Part shown: positions 7,877 through 16,481 of the stretch, in pieces | Layout: the number at the start of each line of letters is the position of its first letter | How positions within the stretch are numbered: position 1 is the stretch's first letter | Assembly: GCA_019695295.1 (NCBI GenBank) | Contig: JAIBAH010000036.1 | Location: forward strand, 1-36,643 | Reading direction: 5' to 3' | Source: Bacteroidia bacterium | GTDB lineage: Bacteria; Bacteroidota; Bacteroidia; J057 | DNA length: 36,643 bases | The notes under the pieces: generated by a model | The model's database searches: none | What the model was told of the DNA's origin: nothing | The model's input: only the letters and a program-made list of their open reading frames with translations | Program-made: the position numbers and the translations under genes

Positions 7877-8755
7877 ATGGATAATTTGCCGTTTCCGGAT
7901 AAAGAATTAATTTTGTTGCGACAGAAAGTACAAAAAACAATACAGAAAATGAAGGTACAAAAAACAACTTTTAAAATATCCAGAATGGATTGTCCTTCCG
8001 AGGAGCAAATGATTCGGATGAAACTGGATGGTCTTTCTGATATTCAATCGCTGGGTTTTGATATTCCCAACAGGCAACTTACGGTTTTTCACACTGGTAG
8101 TTACGAACCCATTTTTCAGCGTCTGGATAGCCTGAAGTTTGATACTTCTGTAACTGAAAGCATTATTTCTGATGATTTTGTCCGGTCAGCAGAAAATACA
8201 GGAAAGGAAAGAAAATTGCTGTGGCAGGTTTTACTGATTAATTTTTTCTTTTTTGTGCTGGAAATGGCTACCGGATTTTTTTCCCGGTCTATGGGACTTG
8301 TGGCGGATAGTCTGGATATGCTGGCCGATAGTATTGTTTACGGACTTGCTCTTTTTGCGGTGGGAGGGTCAGTGGCCCGGAAAAACAATATTGCAAAAGC
8401 GGCAGGATACTTTCAGCTCCTGCTGGCAATCACAGGTTTTACAGAGGTAATCCGGCGATTTACAGGTATGGAGGAAGTCCCTGGCTTTCAGACCATGATT
8501 CTTGTTTCTGTGCTGGCCCTGATTGGGAATGGGCTTTGTCTGTATTTACTTCAGAAAAGCAAAAGTCAGGAAGCGCATTTACAGGCAAGCATGATTTTTA
8601 CGTCAAATGACGTTATTGTAAATCTGGGGGTAATTATTGCAGGCGGACTCGTGTATCTTACGCATTCGAAATATCCCGACCTTATTGTCGGTACGATTGT
8701 GTTTCTGATTGTTGGTCAGGGGGCTTTGAAAATCCTGAAACTCGCAAAAGGATAA
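7877..8755 (+). CDS. Cation diffusion facilitator-like transporter with N-terminal HMA-like domain
   Basis: The 292-residue protein begins with a ferredoxin-like HMA-type domain (TFKISRMDCPSEEQMIRMKL). Only one Cys remains of the usual CxxC metal site. About six membrane helices follow from residue 113. Helix 2 carries ADSLDMLADS, matching the D-x3-D half of the CDF metal site. Helix 5 carries SNDVIVNLG where classical CDF proteins have H-x3-D, so metal choice may differ. The first ATG is at 7877; MKVQKTTFK at 7949 is an alternative start directly before the HMA domain. A direct repeat GTACAAAAAACAA lies around that second start. It converges with the helicase gene across 42 bp. The metal is unknown. 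Confidence 0.82.
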   Translation: MDNLPFPDKELILLRQKVQKTIQKMKVQKTTFKISRMDCPSEEQMIRMKLDGLSDIQSLGFDIPNRQLTVFHTGSYEPIFQRLDSLKFDTSVTESIISDDFVRSAENTGKERKLLWQVLLINFFFFVLEMATGFFSRSMGLVADSLDMLADSIVYGLALFAVGGSVARKNNIAKAAGYFQLLLAITGFTEVIRRFTGMEEVPGFQTMILVSVLALIGNGLCLYLLQKSKSQEAHLQASMIFTSNDVIVNLGVIIAGGLVYLTHSKYPDLIVGTIVFLIVGQGALKILKLAKG

Positions 8756-8797
8756 ACGGGGTAATTCACATCTATTCTCTATTACTGACGACCAGGG

Positions 8798-11077
8798 TTA
8801 TTTCCCAAAACAGGCCTGACCGATTCGTAGTTCGGCCCAGCTGAATTCATCGGCGATTTGCTCCTTTATATTCCCGATGGGTGCGTCTTTTTCTGTATTG
8901 GAGAATAACGCTTTCAGTCTCTCTACTTTTTCAGACGGCAGAATTTCCTCAATCTGCATTTTATTCATTCGGATTAATTTTGCAAAATGAGTCAGTATTG
9001 TACCGACACTCAGTTTCCGATGCTCTGCTATTTCTTCCGGCGTCATATTTTGCTGATGAAGCGCAAGCGTTTCCTCGTAGGTTGCTCCTTTCTGGGGTTT
9101 TTCCTTTGGGGTTTTCGATTTTTTTTCGAGTACAATTGCTTCCTCAGGCTCATCCACAGTAGTCAGATGATTTGTGGTGTATTGTTTGACTGCGTCTTTC
9201 TTCAACAGGCTGTGATATTCTGAAAATTCCACCGCGGCCAGACTGCTTTTGTCAATATGCTTATTGAGATACAGACATTCCGCAAACTTCTGCAAACGGA
9301 ACATTTGTTCAATCATCGTCAGGAGCTGATAATCCAGTTCCAGTAATTCCTCGTTATACTCCCTGGTTCGCTTTTGTTTTTGAGTATCAATGAGTTTTAT
9401 TTTTAGTTTGAGGTGAATTTCCCTTAAAGAAGGTAAAAAATAATTCATTGCGTCCTGCGTTCTTTTGTGCAAAAAACCGAAATCTATCGGGGATTGCTGA
9501 AAGGCCTTATTGAGATGAGCCATGAATTTTTCTGCTGGCTTCTCTACTTCTTCAAAAGCCTTAAATAACTCCTTCATGGGATTCAGAGAAAGACTTTTAT
9601 AGGAGTTTTGGGCGGCGTCCTGATAGGAATTGAGATGGTTGAGCCAGTAGGATTTCACTTTTTTCCAGTTGTAGGCTTCCATAAAAAGGCTTTTGGCAAA
9701 AACTTCTTTTTCTTTCTGAAGGGTCAGTTCATTGTCTTCAAACTCTTTTTTATTTGACGCAAAAGCCAGAACATCTTCGTGAGAATCAAAACGTTGTACT
9801 TTAAACGGCGTAAGCAGTACTAATCCGTCAATGCTGGTAAGTCTTGAAAAGGCTACGTATAATTGTCCGGAGACGAAGGCTTCATTGACATCCAAAGCGG
9901 CTTTTTTAAAGGTAAGCCCCTGACTTTTATGAACAGTAATTGCCCATGCCAATTTTACAGGAAATTGCACAAAACTGCCTATCACTTCTTCCTCGATTTC
10001 CTTTGTATCTTCATTGAGTTTATATTTTATGTTTTCCCATTCATATCGTTCTACTTCGATGATTTTGTCTTCCTCGGGAAAATATACATACACTTCGTTT
10101 TCGGAAAGTTTTTGAACTATCCCCATTTTCCCATTATAAAACTGTTTGTCCTGTCCTGAATCATTTTTGATGAACATCACCTGCGCACCTACTTTGAGTA
10201 TTAAATTTTCCTCTACGGGGAAAATATGGGAGGGGAAATCGCCCGTTACTTCAGCCGGATAGGTAAAGGGGGTCAGCGGTAATTGCTCCAGCGCCTGCTG
10301 ATTTATCTGGTCCGCTTTACGGTTATGAGTGGTCAGTACGATGTAGCCTTCATTATGATAAATGTCAAAATCTGCATTATATTTTTGATTGAGAATGTGT
10401 TTATAATGCTCTTCCAGTTGATTGTACCGGAGCTGATTCAGGATGTCTATAAATAAGAAATCCTGCTGACGGTAGATTTTATCCAGTTCGATGTAAAGGG
10501 GCGGCTGTTGTTCAAGCACTTTGGCATGAAAGAAAAATTTTCCTGCATAATATTGTTTCAGGACCTGCCACTCTTCCTGATTGATTACCGGTGGCAACTG
10601 CATTAAATCCCCTACAAACAATACCTGAACGCCTCCAAAAGGAATATACCTTCTGCGTATGCGCTGAAGCATAAAGTCCATAGCGTCCAGGATATCCGGC
10701 CTTAACATACTTACTTCATCTATAATCAACAGTTCCATTTCCTGTATCACCCTCAGTTTGGTAGCATTCATTTTGAAATGTCGCCCCAGTGTGTTTCTGC
10801 CTTCTATTTTTCCGGCGGTCAGTAAATGGGCCGGAGGGTTATTATCCGGTACAAAGCAGGCAAAAGGCAACTGAAACATGCTATGAATCGTAACGCCTTT
10901 GGCATTCAGTGCGGCGATTCCTGTGGGTGCTACCACCACATATTTTTTGTAGGTATTTTCCACAATATAATTGACAAGGGTAGTCTTGCCGGTACCTGCA
11001 TTACCCGTGAGAAATACGTTCTGACGGGTTTGATTGATGAATTGAATCGCCTGACTGGCAACAGGATTGAACTGCAT
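8798..11077 (-). CDS. PIF1/RecD-like superfamily 1 DNA helicase with C-terminal HTH domain
   Basis: The 759-residue protein carries the SF1B helicase motifs in order: Walker A GNAGTGKTT (25-33), motif Ia VAPTGIAALNAKG, Walker B LLIIDEVSML, motif III GDLMQLPPV, motif V AITVHKSQGLTF and motif VI VAFSRLTSIDG. This is the PIF1-like pattern of ATP-dependent 5'-3' helicases. The last ~100 residues (YEETLALHQQNMTPEEIAEH, LSVGTILTHF) form a helix-turn-helix like the C-terminal HTH_40 domain found on bacterial helicases. A charged middle region (about 430-650) is family specific. The start MQFNPVASQAIQFI fits the family, and a TATCTTTG box lies about 40 bp upstream. Confidence 0.9.
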   Translation of the reverse strand: MQFNPVASQAIQFINQTRQNVFLTGNAGTGKTTLVNYIVENTYKKYVVVAPTGIAALNAKGVTIHSMFQLPFACFVPDNNPPAHLLTAGKIEGRNTLGRHFKMNATKLRVIQEMELLIIDEVSMLRPDILDAMDFMLQRIRRRYIPFGGVQVLFVGDLMQLPPVINQEEWQVLKQYYAGKFFFHAKVLEQQPPLYIELDKIYRQQDFLFIDILNQLRYNQLEEHYKHILNQKYNADFDIYHNEGYIVLTTHNRKADQINQQALEQLPLTPFTYPAEVTGDFPSHIFPVEENLILKVGAQVMFIKNDSGQDKQFYNGKMGIVQKLSENEVYVYFPEEDKIIEVERYEWENIKYKLNEDTKEIEEEVIGSFVQFPVKLAWAITVHKSQGLTFKKAALDVNEAFVSGQLYVAFSRLTSIDGLVLLTPFKVQRFDSHEDVLAFASNKKEFEDNELTLQKEKEVFAKSLFMEAYNWKKVKSYWLNHLNSYQDAAQNSYKSLSLNPMKELFKAFEEVEKPAEKFMAHLNKAFQQSPIDFGFLHKRTQDAMNYFLPSLREIHLKLKIKLIDTQKQKRTREYNEELLELDYQLLTMIEQMFRLQKFAECLYLNKHIDKSSLAAVEFSEYHSLLKKDAVKQYTTNHLTTVDEPEEAIVLEKKSKTPKEKPQKGATYEETLALHQQNMTPEEIAEHRKLSVGTILTHFAKLIRMNKMQIEEILPSEKVERLKALFSNTEKDAPIGNIKEQIADEFSWAELRIGQACFGK

Positions 11078-11117
11078 TCTTCTGCGCTGATTTTATCTTT
11101 GAGGAGTAAATATTGTG

Positions 11118-11125
11118 CAAAGATA
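11118..11125 (-). promoter_or_regulatory. Candidate -7 box for the helicase gene
   Basis: On the minus strand the sequence is TATCTTTG, an exact match to TAnnTTTG, giving a leader of about 35 nt to the ATG at 11077. A TTTG (11137-11140, minus) lies nearer than the usual -33 spacing, so the upstream box is uncertain. Confidence 0.4.
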
Positions 11126-11270
11126 AAAAATCTGTCCAAATGTTAATGGGTTTTTTGATTAAACTTCAGGACAATTTTTGGAAGTAAGACCGGAAAGGGT
11201 CATAAGTTTATCCCTCAGGGAGGAAGATTGTGGTAAGCTGCTTCATTTTTGTAATCAGTATAAAATCATC

Positions 11271-11298
11271 AGAGGAGAACCGGTAAAAGTTCTCCTCT
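11271..11298. other. Perfect 10-bp hairpin downstream of the porin gene
   Basis: AGAGGAGAAC (11271-11280) and GTTCTCCTCT (11289-11298) pair perfectly around an 8-nt loop. No T run follows on either strand. It lies about 160 bp past the porin stop and could be a 3'-end stabiliser or a terminator without a U tract. The rest of the 382-bp gap between 11078 and 11459 shows no gene. Confidence 0.5.
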
Positions 11299-11459
11299 AA
11301 TTTCAGGCTGATTTATTTTTATCCATTTACGAAAGTATGTAGATTTTGAAAGCGGTAATTACTCCCATCTTTTCGCTTCGGGTATGGCCTTTCTATCTAT
11401 TCGATGATATCAGTGAATTACGAAGAAAATAAATTCCTTCCCTCCTGTAATTCCCAGGA

Positions 11460-12677
11460 CTAAAAATTCACCTGAGCCTGAATTCTTAGCAGTCGTCCTT
11501 TCTGAAGATTATCCTGATTGGCAAAATCCTCAAATCTTCTCTGAGAGAAGGTGTACATCACTACGAGTTCAAAGTTTTTGAAAGGCTGCCATTCTGTACC
11601 AATTTCCAGTTCATTTACATTATAACTTCTGGCGTCTTTTTCGTGTTTTTTGCCGCCGTCATAATACTGATAACGAATGAAGGGGAAAATTACCTGTTCT
11701 TTTATCTTTGCCATATAGTTAAGGGTGATGTATCCGCCCTGAAGAGACTGTACTTCAATCGAGTCGGTATCTTTATTAAATTCCGGTCCTTTTCCGAAAT
11801 TGTATTCGGCTGTGATTCCAAAAGGTTTGGGATATAATACAAAAGTACCTGCAATCCTCTGGTCGAGGTAGCTCAAATCGGAATTGTATTTTACGCCTGA
11901 GGAAAGGTTGGATTTCGGCATTACATAATATCCGTGATAGGCCTGAATGGAAGGTTCAATAATCTGTCCTTTGATTTCAAAAGGATATGTAATCCTACCT
12001 ACAACATGCGGAGAATTGTTGAGTTCCAGATTATTGGCTGTTTGTCCGTTATATGCCCCTAATCCCACTACGCCGTAGTCACCGCTTCCTTTTAATCCTG
12101 TGCTTACCAGCTCTGAGAATAGTTTTCTGGTTTTTTTCGGTGCCCAATAGAAGAATACACCCAAATCCCGCTCATTACTTACCGCACTGTTCAATGCGTC
12201 ATTCCGGTCAAGCGGGAGACGGTTTTGACTGGATTGCATATTTTCAAATCCAAAAGGCACTTTACTCTGCCCGATTCTGAAACGGAATTCATTGTCTTTA
12301 TCTACTCCTAAATCAAAATAGGCATCCCGCAACTGCCCAAAATGTAACCGTTCTGTACTGGGACTGCTGGCAAAATCCGGCTGTATGTAAACATATACAC
12401 GTTTTCCTACCTGCCCGTAAAAGATAAGACGCATCCTTCTGATGAAAAATCCGCCACCTTTTCCCCATGACCTGTCACATTGCTCACACCCCAAATCTTC
12501 ATTGGTTTCCAGTAATCGGTTGTACCTAATTTGAGTATAACCCCTTATAGAGAAATTCTCATGCCATTTTGGAGTGGTTTTTTGTTCTGGCTTATGGGTA
12601 TTAGTGGTATCTTTCTGAGCATTGAGAGACAAAGAAAATAAAAGGAAAAATGAAATAAGAATTGCCGAAAATTTCAT
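11460..12677 (-). CDS. Outer-membrane porin of the phosphate-selective (OprP/OprO) type
   Basis: The 405-residue protein has a signal peptide (MKFSAILISFFLLFSLSLNA, cleaved before QKD) followed by repeated amphipathic beta strands. The final residue is a C-terminal phenylalanine (IQAQVNF), the beta-barrel assembly signal. Typical family stretches are FSIRGYTQIRYNR, FFIRRMRLIFYGQVGKRVYV and FRIGQSKVPFGFENMQSS, as in Bacteroidota 'phosphate-selective porin O and P' proteins. A CEQC pair sits in an early loop (GCEQCDRSW). It probably forms a channel in the outer membrane; phosphate selectivity is only a family name here. No pho genes are nearby. The 350-bp gap upstream holds no gene. Confidence 0.88.
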   Translation of the reverse strand: MKFSAILISFFLLFSLSLNAQKDTTNTHKPEQKTTPKWHENFSIRGYTQIRYNRLLETNEDLGCEQCDRSWGKGGGFFIRRMRLIFYGQVGKRVYVYIQPDFASSPSTERLHFGQLRDAYFDLGVDKDNEFRFRIGQSKVPFGFENMQSSQNRLPLDRNDALNSAVSNERDLGVFFYWAPKKTRKLFSELVSTGLKGSGDYGVVGLGAYNGQTANNLELNNSPHVVGRITYPFEIKGQIIEPSIQAYHGYYVMPKSNLSSGVKYNSDLSYLDQRIAGTFVLYPKPFGITAEYNFGKGPEFNKDTDSIEVQSLQGGYITLNYMAKIKEQVIFPFIRYQYYDGGKKHEKDARSYNVNELEIGTEWQPFKNFELVVMYTFSQRRFEDFANQDNLQKGRLLRIQAQVNF

Positions 12678-12970
12678 GATATAATATTAATTTAATAATA
12701 AATAAACATAAATTTAAAATTTTGTGCAAATACGCAGTTTAATATTACTAAATTGTTACCAAATTAGAAGGTTAATATTATCTTTTTCTCTAATCAGTGC
12801 TTTTCGATGAGTTCAGTTTCAAACCCTGTACTAAAGATATAAATAGTTGGTAAACCCCCTGGCTTATATTATCGGGTAATAAAACCAGAAGAGTCTGATT
12901 CTATCAGAATGAAGTTGGGGTAAGAGAAGCAAGCCAAAGAGTTCAGGATAAAAAAACGCCGGTTTTTCCT

Positions 12971-12999
12971 TTTGGTTAAAAAATAAAACTTTAACTTTG
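12971..12999 (+). promoter_or_regulatory. Bacteroidota-type promoter for the BNR-repeat secreted protein
   Basis: TTTG (12971-12974), 17 bp, then TAACTTTG (12992-12999) is a full match to the Bacteroidota sigma consensus (-33 TTTG, -7 TAnnTTTG). It gives a leader of about 24 nt before the ATG at 13028. This is the clearest promoter in the window. The rest of the 12678-13027 gap is AT rich, with only a small 6-bp inverted repeat at 12894-12908 and no gene. Confidence 0.75.
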
Positions 13000-13027
13000 C
13001 CTTACAAATTTTAATCATAGCAAATAC

Positions 13028-14815
13028 ATGAAAAAGGCATTATTATTTACGGTTGTTTTACTCAGTTTCTGTGTCATTTTTGCGCAGCAGGATAAAGAAG
13101 CGGAGGCAAGGAAGAAGCTGATTCAGCATATTCTGGAAGAAAAATGGCGGTTTCGCGGGGAAATTCCGGCCTCTGGCATCGTGATACAATCCTCTGCCAA
13201 TAAGGTTGAAACGCTGCTTTCCGAGCAGTTGGTTTCCGGGGAAACGAATGCGCAGATTCAGGAAGCAGAAGCATTTGTAGCGATTAACCCTACGGATTCC
13301 AATCATCTGGTGCTGAGTTTTATGCGTCAGGACCCCAATAATTTTCAGGCTTCCCTGACTTTTCCGGTGTATTACTCTTTAGATGGAGGAAATACATGGG
13401 AACTGAGTAGTTTTGATTCAAAAGCCATTTTTGATCTGGATTATTCCGGGGCTTTCATTGCCGGCGGCGGAGATCCTGTTTTCGCTTTTGATAATACCGG
13501 AAAACTGTATCTTTCATGGATTTATCTGGGTATCAGTAATTTTACTTCTCTTACGGGAGAGATGAGTATGTACTGGGCTTATTCTGAAGACAAAGGGGCT
13601 ACTTTTCAGGTTGCTCCCGGGAGCCGGCACTTTATCGGCAGAGGCTCCCTCAACTTACTTACTCAGGAGTTAGGGCCTGATTTTGACGGAGTATTTGACC
13701 GTCAGTGGATGGATGTGGACAGAAGCGGAGGTGCAAATGACGGAAGATTATATGTATCAGCCCTTTTTGTCCCCAATGCAACGACTTCCCTTGCCGGAAA
13801 CGGAACCATCGTCAAGTATAAGGAAGCCGCAATTGACAGCTTTTCCACAGTGCATTTACCGGTTGCTTCTACTCCCAACTCTCAGTTCAGCAACCTTGTG
13901 GTTTCGGATAACGGGACTGTGCATGTGAGTTATGCCACTCTGGATGATGGGAATATTGCAGTGTATCATGCCAAAAGCAGCAATGGAATGCCGTTTACTT
14001 CCGTAAAAGTAGCAGACGCAAACGAACTGTTTAAAGTCGGTGTACATGACCGTGCCAATGCAGCAGTAAGTCTGGGTGTCTATAAGCAAAATGTATATAT
14101 TGCATGGTCGGATTCCACGCTGAATGGTACACGGGGATTCTTTGGCGTTTCAGGGGATAATGGCGCTACCTGGACTCATACCGATATCGCTGCCCTTGTT
14201 CCTGACGCAGGCACGATTTGTCTTATGCCTACAGTCGCCGTAAATCAGCAGGGACACGTTACCCTTGCCTGGTATAATCAGCTTTCCGGCTCAGAATATG
14301 TATATTACACCGCCGTTTCAACGGATGACGGTGCTACCTTTACCAATTCTACGCCGGTAGCGTCCGCTGCAACCGATTTCAGTGCCTATCAGAATATGGA
14401 ATTCTTCGGGGATTACAATAATACGATTACTCATAATTGCAAGACCTATTCAGTCTGGTCAGATGGCAGAAATCAATCGGGCCCCAAACTGTATTTTTCT
14501 ATTACCAATCAATGCGAAAACAGTGTCGGAATTCCTGATATCAATCCGGTTACAAATCTGATTTCCGTTCAGACAATTTACCCGAATCCGATCAGGGAGA
14601 ATGTATTTGTTCAAATCCAGGCGAATGAAGCGATGACAGTTAAAACAGAATGGAAAACCCCGGAAGGAAAGTCATTTGCTACCCAAACCTACGACATTGC
14701 TCCCGGAAAACAAACAATCGAAACGGACGCATTGAAAAAGGAAGCTTCCGGTTTGTATATTCTTACGATTGAAACGCCTTATGGTACTTTTGTGCGGAAA
14801 GTAGTGAAGGAATAA
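13028..14815 (+). CDS. T9SS-secreted BNR/Asp-box (sialidase-like propeller) protein
   Basis: The 595-residue protein starts with a signal peptide (MKKALLFTVVLLSFCVIFAQ). Its middle carries Asp-box/BNR repeats: SLDGGNTWELS, SEDKGATFQVA, SGDNGATWTHT and STDDGATFTNS. Such repeats build a beta-propeller as in sialidases and other exo-acting secreted proteins. The last ~75 residues (TIYPNPIRENVFVQI ... GLYILTIETPYGTF-VRKVVKE) are a T9SS type A sorting domain, so it should be exported across the outer membrane and anchored or released. No sialidase catalytic Arg triad or FRIP motif is evident, so enzyme activity should not be assumed. It has its own consensus promoter and ends at a tandem terminator. 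Confidence 0.9.
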   Translation: MKKALLFTVVLLSFCVIFAQQDKEAEARKKLIQHILEEKWRFRGEIPASGIVIQSSANKVETLLSEQLVSGETNAQIQEAEAFVAINPTDSNHLVLSFMRQDPNNFQASLTFPVYYSLDGGNTWELSSFDSKAIFDLDYSGAFIAGGGDPVFAFDNTGKLYLSWIYLGISNFTSLTGEMSMYWAYSEDKGATFQVAPGSRHFIGRGSLNLLTQELGPDFDGVFDRQWMDVDRSGGANDGRLYVSALFVPNATTSLAGNGTIVKYKEAAIDSFSTVHLPVASTPNSQFSNLVVSDNGTVHVSYATLDDGNIAVYHAKSSNGMPFTSVKVADANELFKVGVHDRANAAVSLGVYKQNVYIAWSDSTLNGTRGFFGVSGDNGATWTHTDIAALVPDAGTICLMPTVAVNQQGHVTLAWYNQLSGSEYVYYTAVSTDDGATFTNSTPVASAATDFSAYQNMEFFGDYNNTITHNCKTYSVWSDGRNQSGPKLYFSITNQCENSVGIPDINPVTNLISVQTIYPNPIRENVFVQIQANEAMTVKTEWKTPEGKSFATQTYDIAPGKQTIETDALKKEASGLYILTIETPYGTFVRKVVKE

Positions 14816-14822
14816 AATGAAT

Positions 14823-14910
14823 AATTCCGGGCGGTTAAGGTTGCCCGGAATTGATTAAACTGCCGTTGGGGATACGAATTTTCGCTATATCCACAACGGC
14901 AGTTTGTATT
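14823..14910. terminator. Tandem hairpins between convergent genes
   Basis: First hairpin: AATTCCGGGC (14823-14832) with GCCCGGAATT (14843-14852). Second hairpin: AAACTGCCGTTG (14857-14868) with CAACGGCAGTTT (14894-14905), extended inward by GGATA/TATCC and followed by GTATTTTT. They lie between the BNR gene (+) and the M43 protease gene (-) and probably stop transcription from both sides. Confidence 0.8.
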
Positions 14911-14943
14911 TTTGGGGTCATTACCGGTACAACCCCTTTCCGG

Positions 14944-16272
14944 TTATTTACCGGGTAATTCGGTGGAAACCGGATTTTTTACAGGCGGTTTGGTGGTTGT
15001 AGCGGGTTTGGTCGTTGTAGCGGGTTTGGTGGTCGTGACAGGTTTTGTAGTAGTCGCAGGCTTGGTTGTGGTAGCCGGTTTTGTCGTACTGACAGGTTTT
15101 GTAGTAGTCACGGGTTTTGTCGTTACAGGCGGTTTGGTGGTTGTAACGGGTTTGGTTGTGGTAACCGGCTTGGTTGTTGTAACGGGTTTGGTTGTCGAAG
15201 CGGGCGGAGAAGCCACCGGTTTAGTGGTAGTGACCGGCTGAGTAGTGACAACGGGAGGCGTAGTAACTACCGGCGTTACGTTTTTGGCTTTAAGATAAAT
15301 ACGGAATTTATCTGCAATTTTTCGCATGATGGCATATTGTCCTGTGGTAAACTGATAGTCGCAGCAGGCCTCGTAATAGGACATGAAGTTGTTGATTAAC
15401 GGGCGGTAATTATTGCCTTTTTCATCTTTTACCTCCCCGACAAAACGACATAACCTTACATCTACATAATTTACATCCGCAGGGTCGGCGGGAGTATCGC
15501 AAATCAGGTCTCCCGTTGTACTGCAGTTTGAACCATCGGCAAACTCTTCCGTACGGCATCCTCCGCCACAACCCATTACGTTAAAAGTATGCAGCAATGT
15601 AAAAAAGTGCCCCATTTCATGAATCAGGGTTTTTCCGTTTTCTACCGTTTTGGAACCTATACAGATTAAGTCGCGGTTTCTGCCGGTTGGGAGCGTTAAA
15701 TCCACAGGGAAAGTAAATCCGTTCAGATAACTTTCAGAACTATTGTTGTCCATCAGATACAGATTTACCATTTTGTTTTTATTATATTTATCAAAAAAAT
15801 CTTCCGCTTCAGTATAATAAAGCCCGTAATACAGGTCTTCCAGTTTCATGGAAGAACGAACGCTGTCAATTCCCTTCAGCTGAAAATGGATGTAATTTTT
15901 GTTAAAAACCCGGTTCATGTTTTTTACGGCTTCCAGAATGATTTTTTTAGGGATATGACAAATCCCTTTCTCGTTCACTACATGCACTGCAAGGTCATAG
16001 GTAATCATCTCGGGAATATTGTCAATATCTCTTTCCTGCAGTTCTCTTTCAATTTCCTGATTGATTTCGCCATATACAGAAAGCATCTCCTTTTGCTGTT
16101 CTGCTGTAAGAATTACTTCCCCGCAGTTTCTGGGGATGTTTTTCAGGGGTTTAATGAGGCTGGAATCTACTTTGGGTTTATCTCCCGCAAGCTTTTCGGT
16201 TTTTTGGGGTTTTCTACACCCGAAAGTCAAAATTAAGGACAAACAAACTGCTAAGAATACTATATTTCTCAT
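14944..16272 (-). CDS. M43 (pappalysin/cytophagalysin-like) metalloprotease lipoprotein with Thr-Pro-Lys stalk
   Basis: The 442-residue protein starts with a lipoprotein signal (MRNIVFLAVCLSLILTFGC, lipobox LTFGC, Cys19). The catalytic domain has the extended zinc motif HEMGHFFTLLH (His218, Glu219, His222, His228) and a Met-turn NNFMSYY, as in MEROPS family M43. A Cys-rich loop (MGCGGGC) follows the zinc site, as usual in this family. From about residue 335 the chain turns into repeats of TTTKPV-like units to near the end (PVSTELPGK). This suggests an extended stalk or wall-spanning region, possibly glycosylated. There is no T9SS domain, so it is predicted to be a membrane-anchored lipoprotein. 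An AT-rich 11-bp inverted repeat lies about 60 bp upstream. Confidence 0.9.
   Translation of the reverse strand: MRNIVFLAVCLSLILTFGCRKPQKTEKLAGDKPKVDSSLIKPLKNIPRNCGEVILTAEQQKEMLSVYGEINQEIERELQERDIDNIPEMITYDLAVHVVNEKGICHIPKKIILEAVKNMNRVFNKNYIHFQLKGIDSVRSSMKLEDLYYGLYYTEAEDFFDKYNKNKMVNLYLMDNNSSESYLNGFTFPVDLTLPTGRNRDLICIGSKTVENGKTLIHEMGHFFTLLHTFNVMGCGGGCRTEEFADGSNCSTTGDLICDTPADPADVNYVDVRLCRFVGEVKDEKGNNYRPLINNFMSYYEACCDYQFTTGQYAIMRKIADKFRIYLKAKNVTPVVTTPPVVTTQPVTTTKPVASPPASTTKPVTTTKPVTTTKPVTTTKPPVTTKPVTTTKPVSTTKPATTTKPATTTKPVTTTKPATTTKPATTTKPPVKNPVSTELPGK
14968..15262 (-). repeat. Coding tandem repeat, about 18-bp units encoding TTTKPV variants
   Basis: About 290 bp of degenerate 18-bp units encode TTTKPV, TTTKPA, TTKPPV and similar in the C-terminal third of the M43 lipoprotein. 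The units differ mostly at third positions and by a few substitutions (Thr/Ser, Val/Ala), so the array is not freshly expanded. Arrays of this kind can change copy number by recombination. Confidence 0.85.
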
Positions 16273-16333
16273 ATTAAATCAGAGGATAAAATGTTTGGAC
16301 ACAGATTTTATAACGCAAATAAATAAAATAATC

Positions 16334-16358
16334 TGAATATTAAAAAATTTAATATTCA
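16334..16358. repeat. 11-bp perfect inverted repeat upstream of the M43 protease gene
   Basis: TGAATATTAAA (16334-16344) and TTTAATATTCA (16348-16358) are separated by AAA. It lies about 62 bp upstream of the M43 start codon. It could bind a dimeric regulator, but it is AT rich and its role is unknown. The rest of the gap 16273-16481 shows no gene. Confidence 0.45.
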
Positions 16359-16481
16359 AAGAGAATCATTCATGACCGGGCTTATCCCTCAAAAATACAT
16401 TTTTAAGGCAATGGTTTTTGTTTGAATTCAGCACTGACCGGGAACGGTTTTTAGTCCATACGATGACTTTTATCTGGAATT

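Noticed and set aside
12894-12908. Inverted repeat TCTGAT-TCT-ATCAGA upstream of the BNR gene
   Set aside because: Six-bp arms are expected by chance in an intergenic region of this size, and it lies outside the promoter boxes.
14912-15241. Plus-strand open frame encoding repeated GLVVVTG/AGLVVV units
   Set aside because: It is the antisense reading of the TTTKPV repeat in the M43 lipoprotein gene, which has a signal peptide and zinc motif on the other strand.
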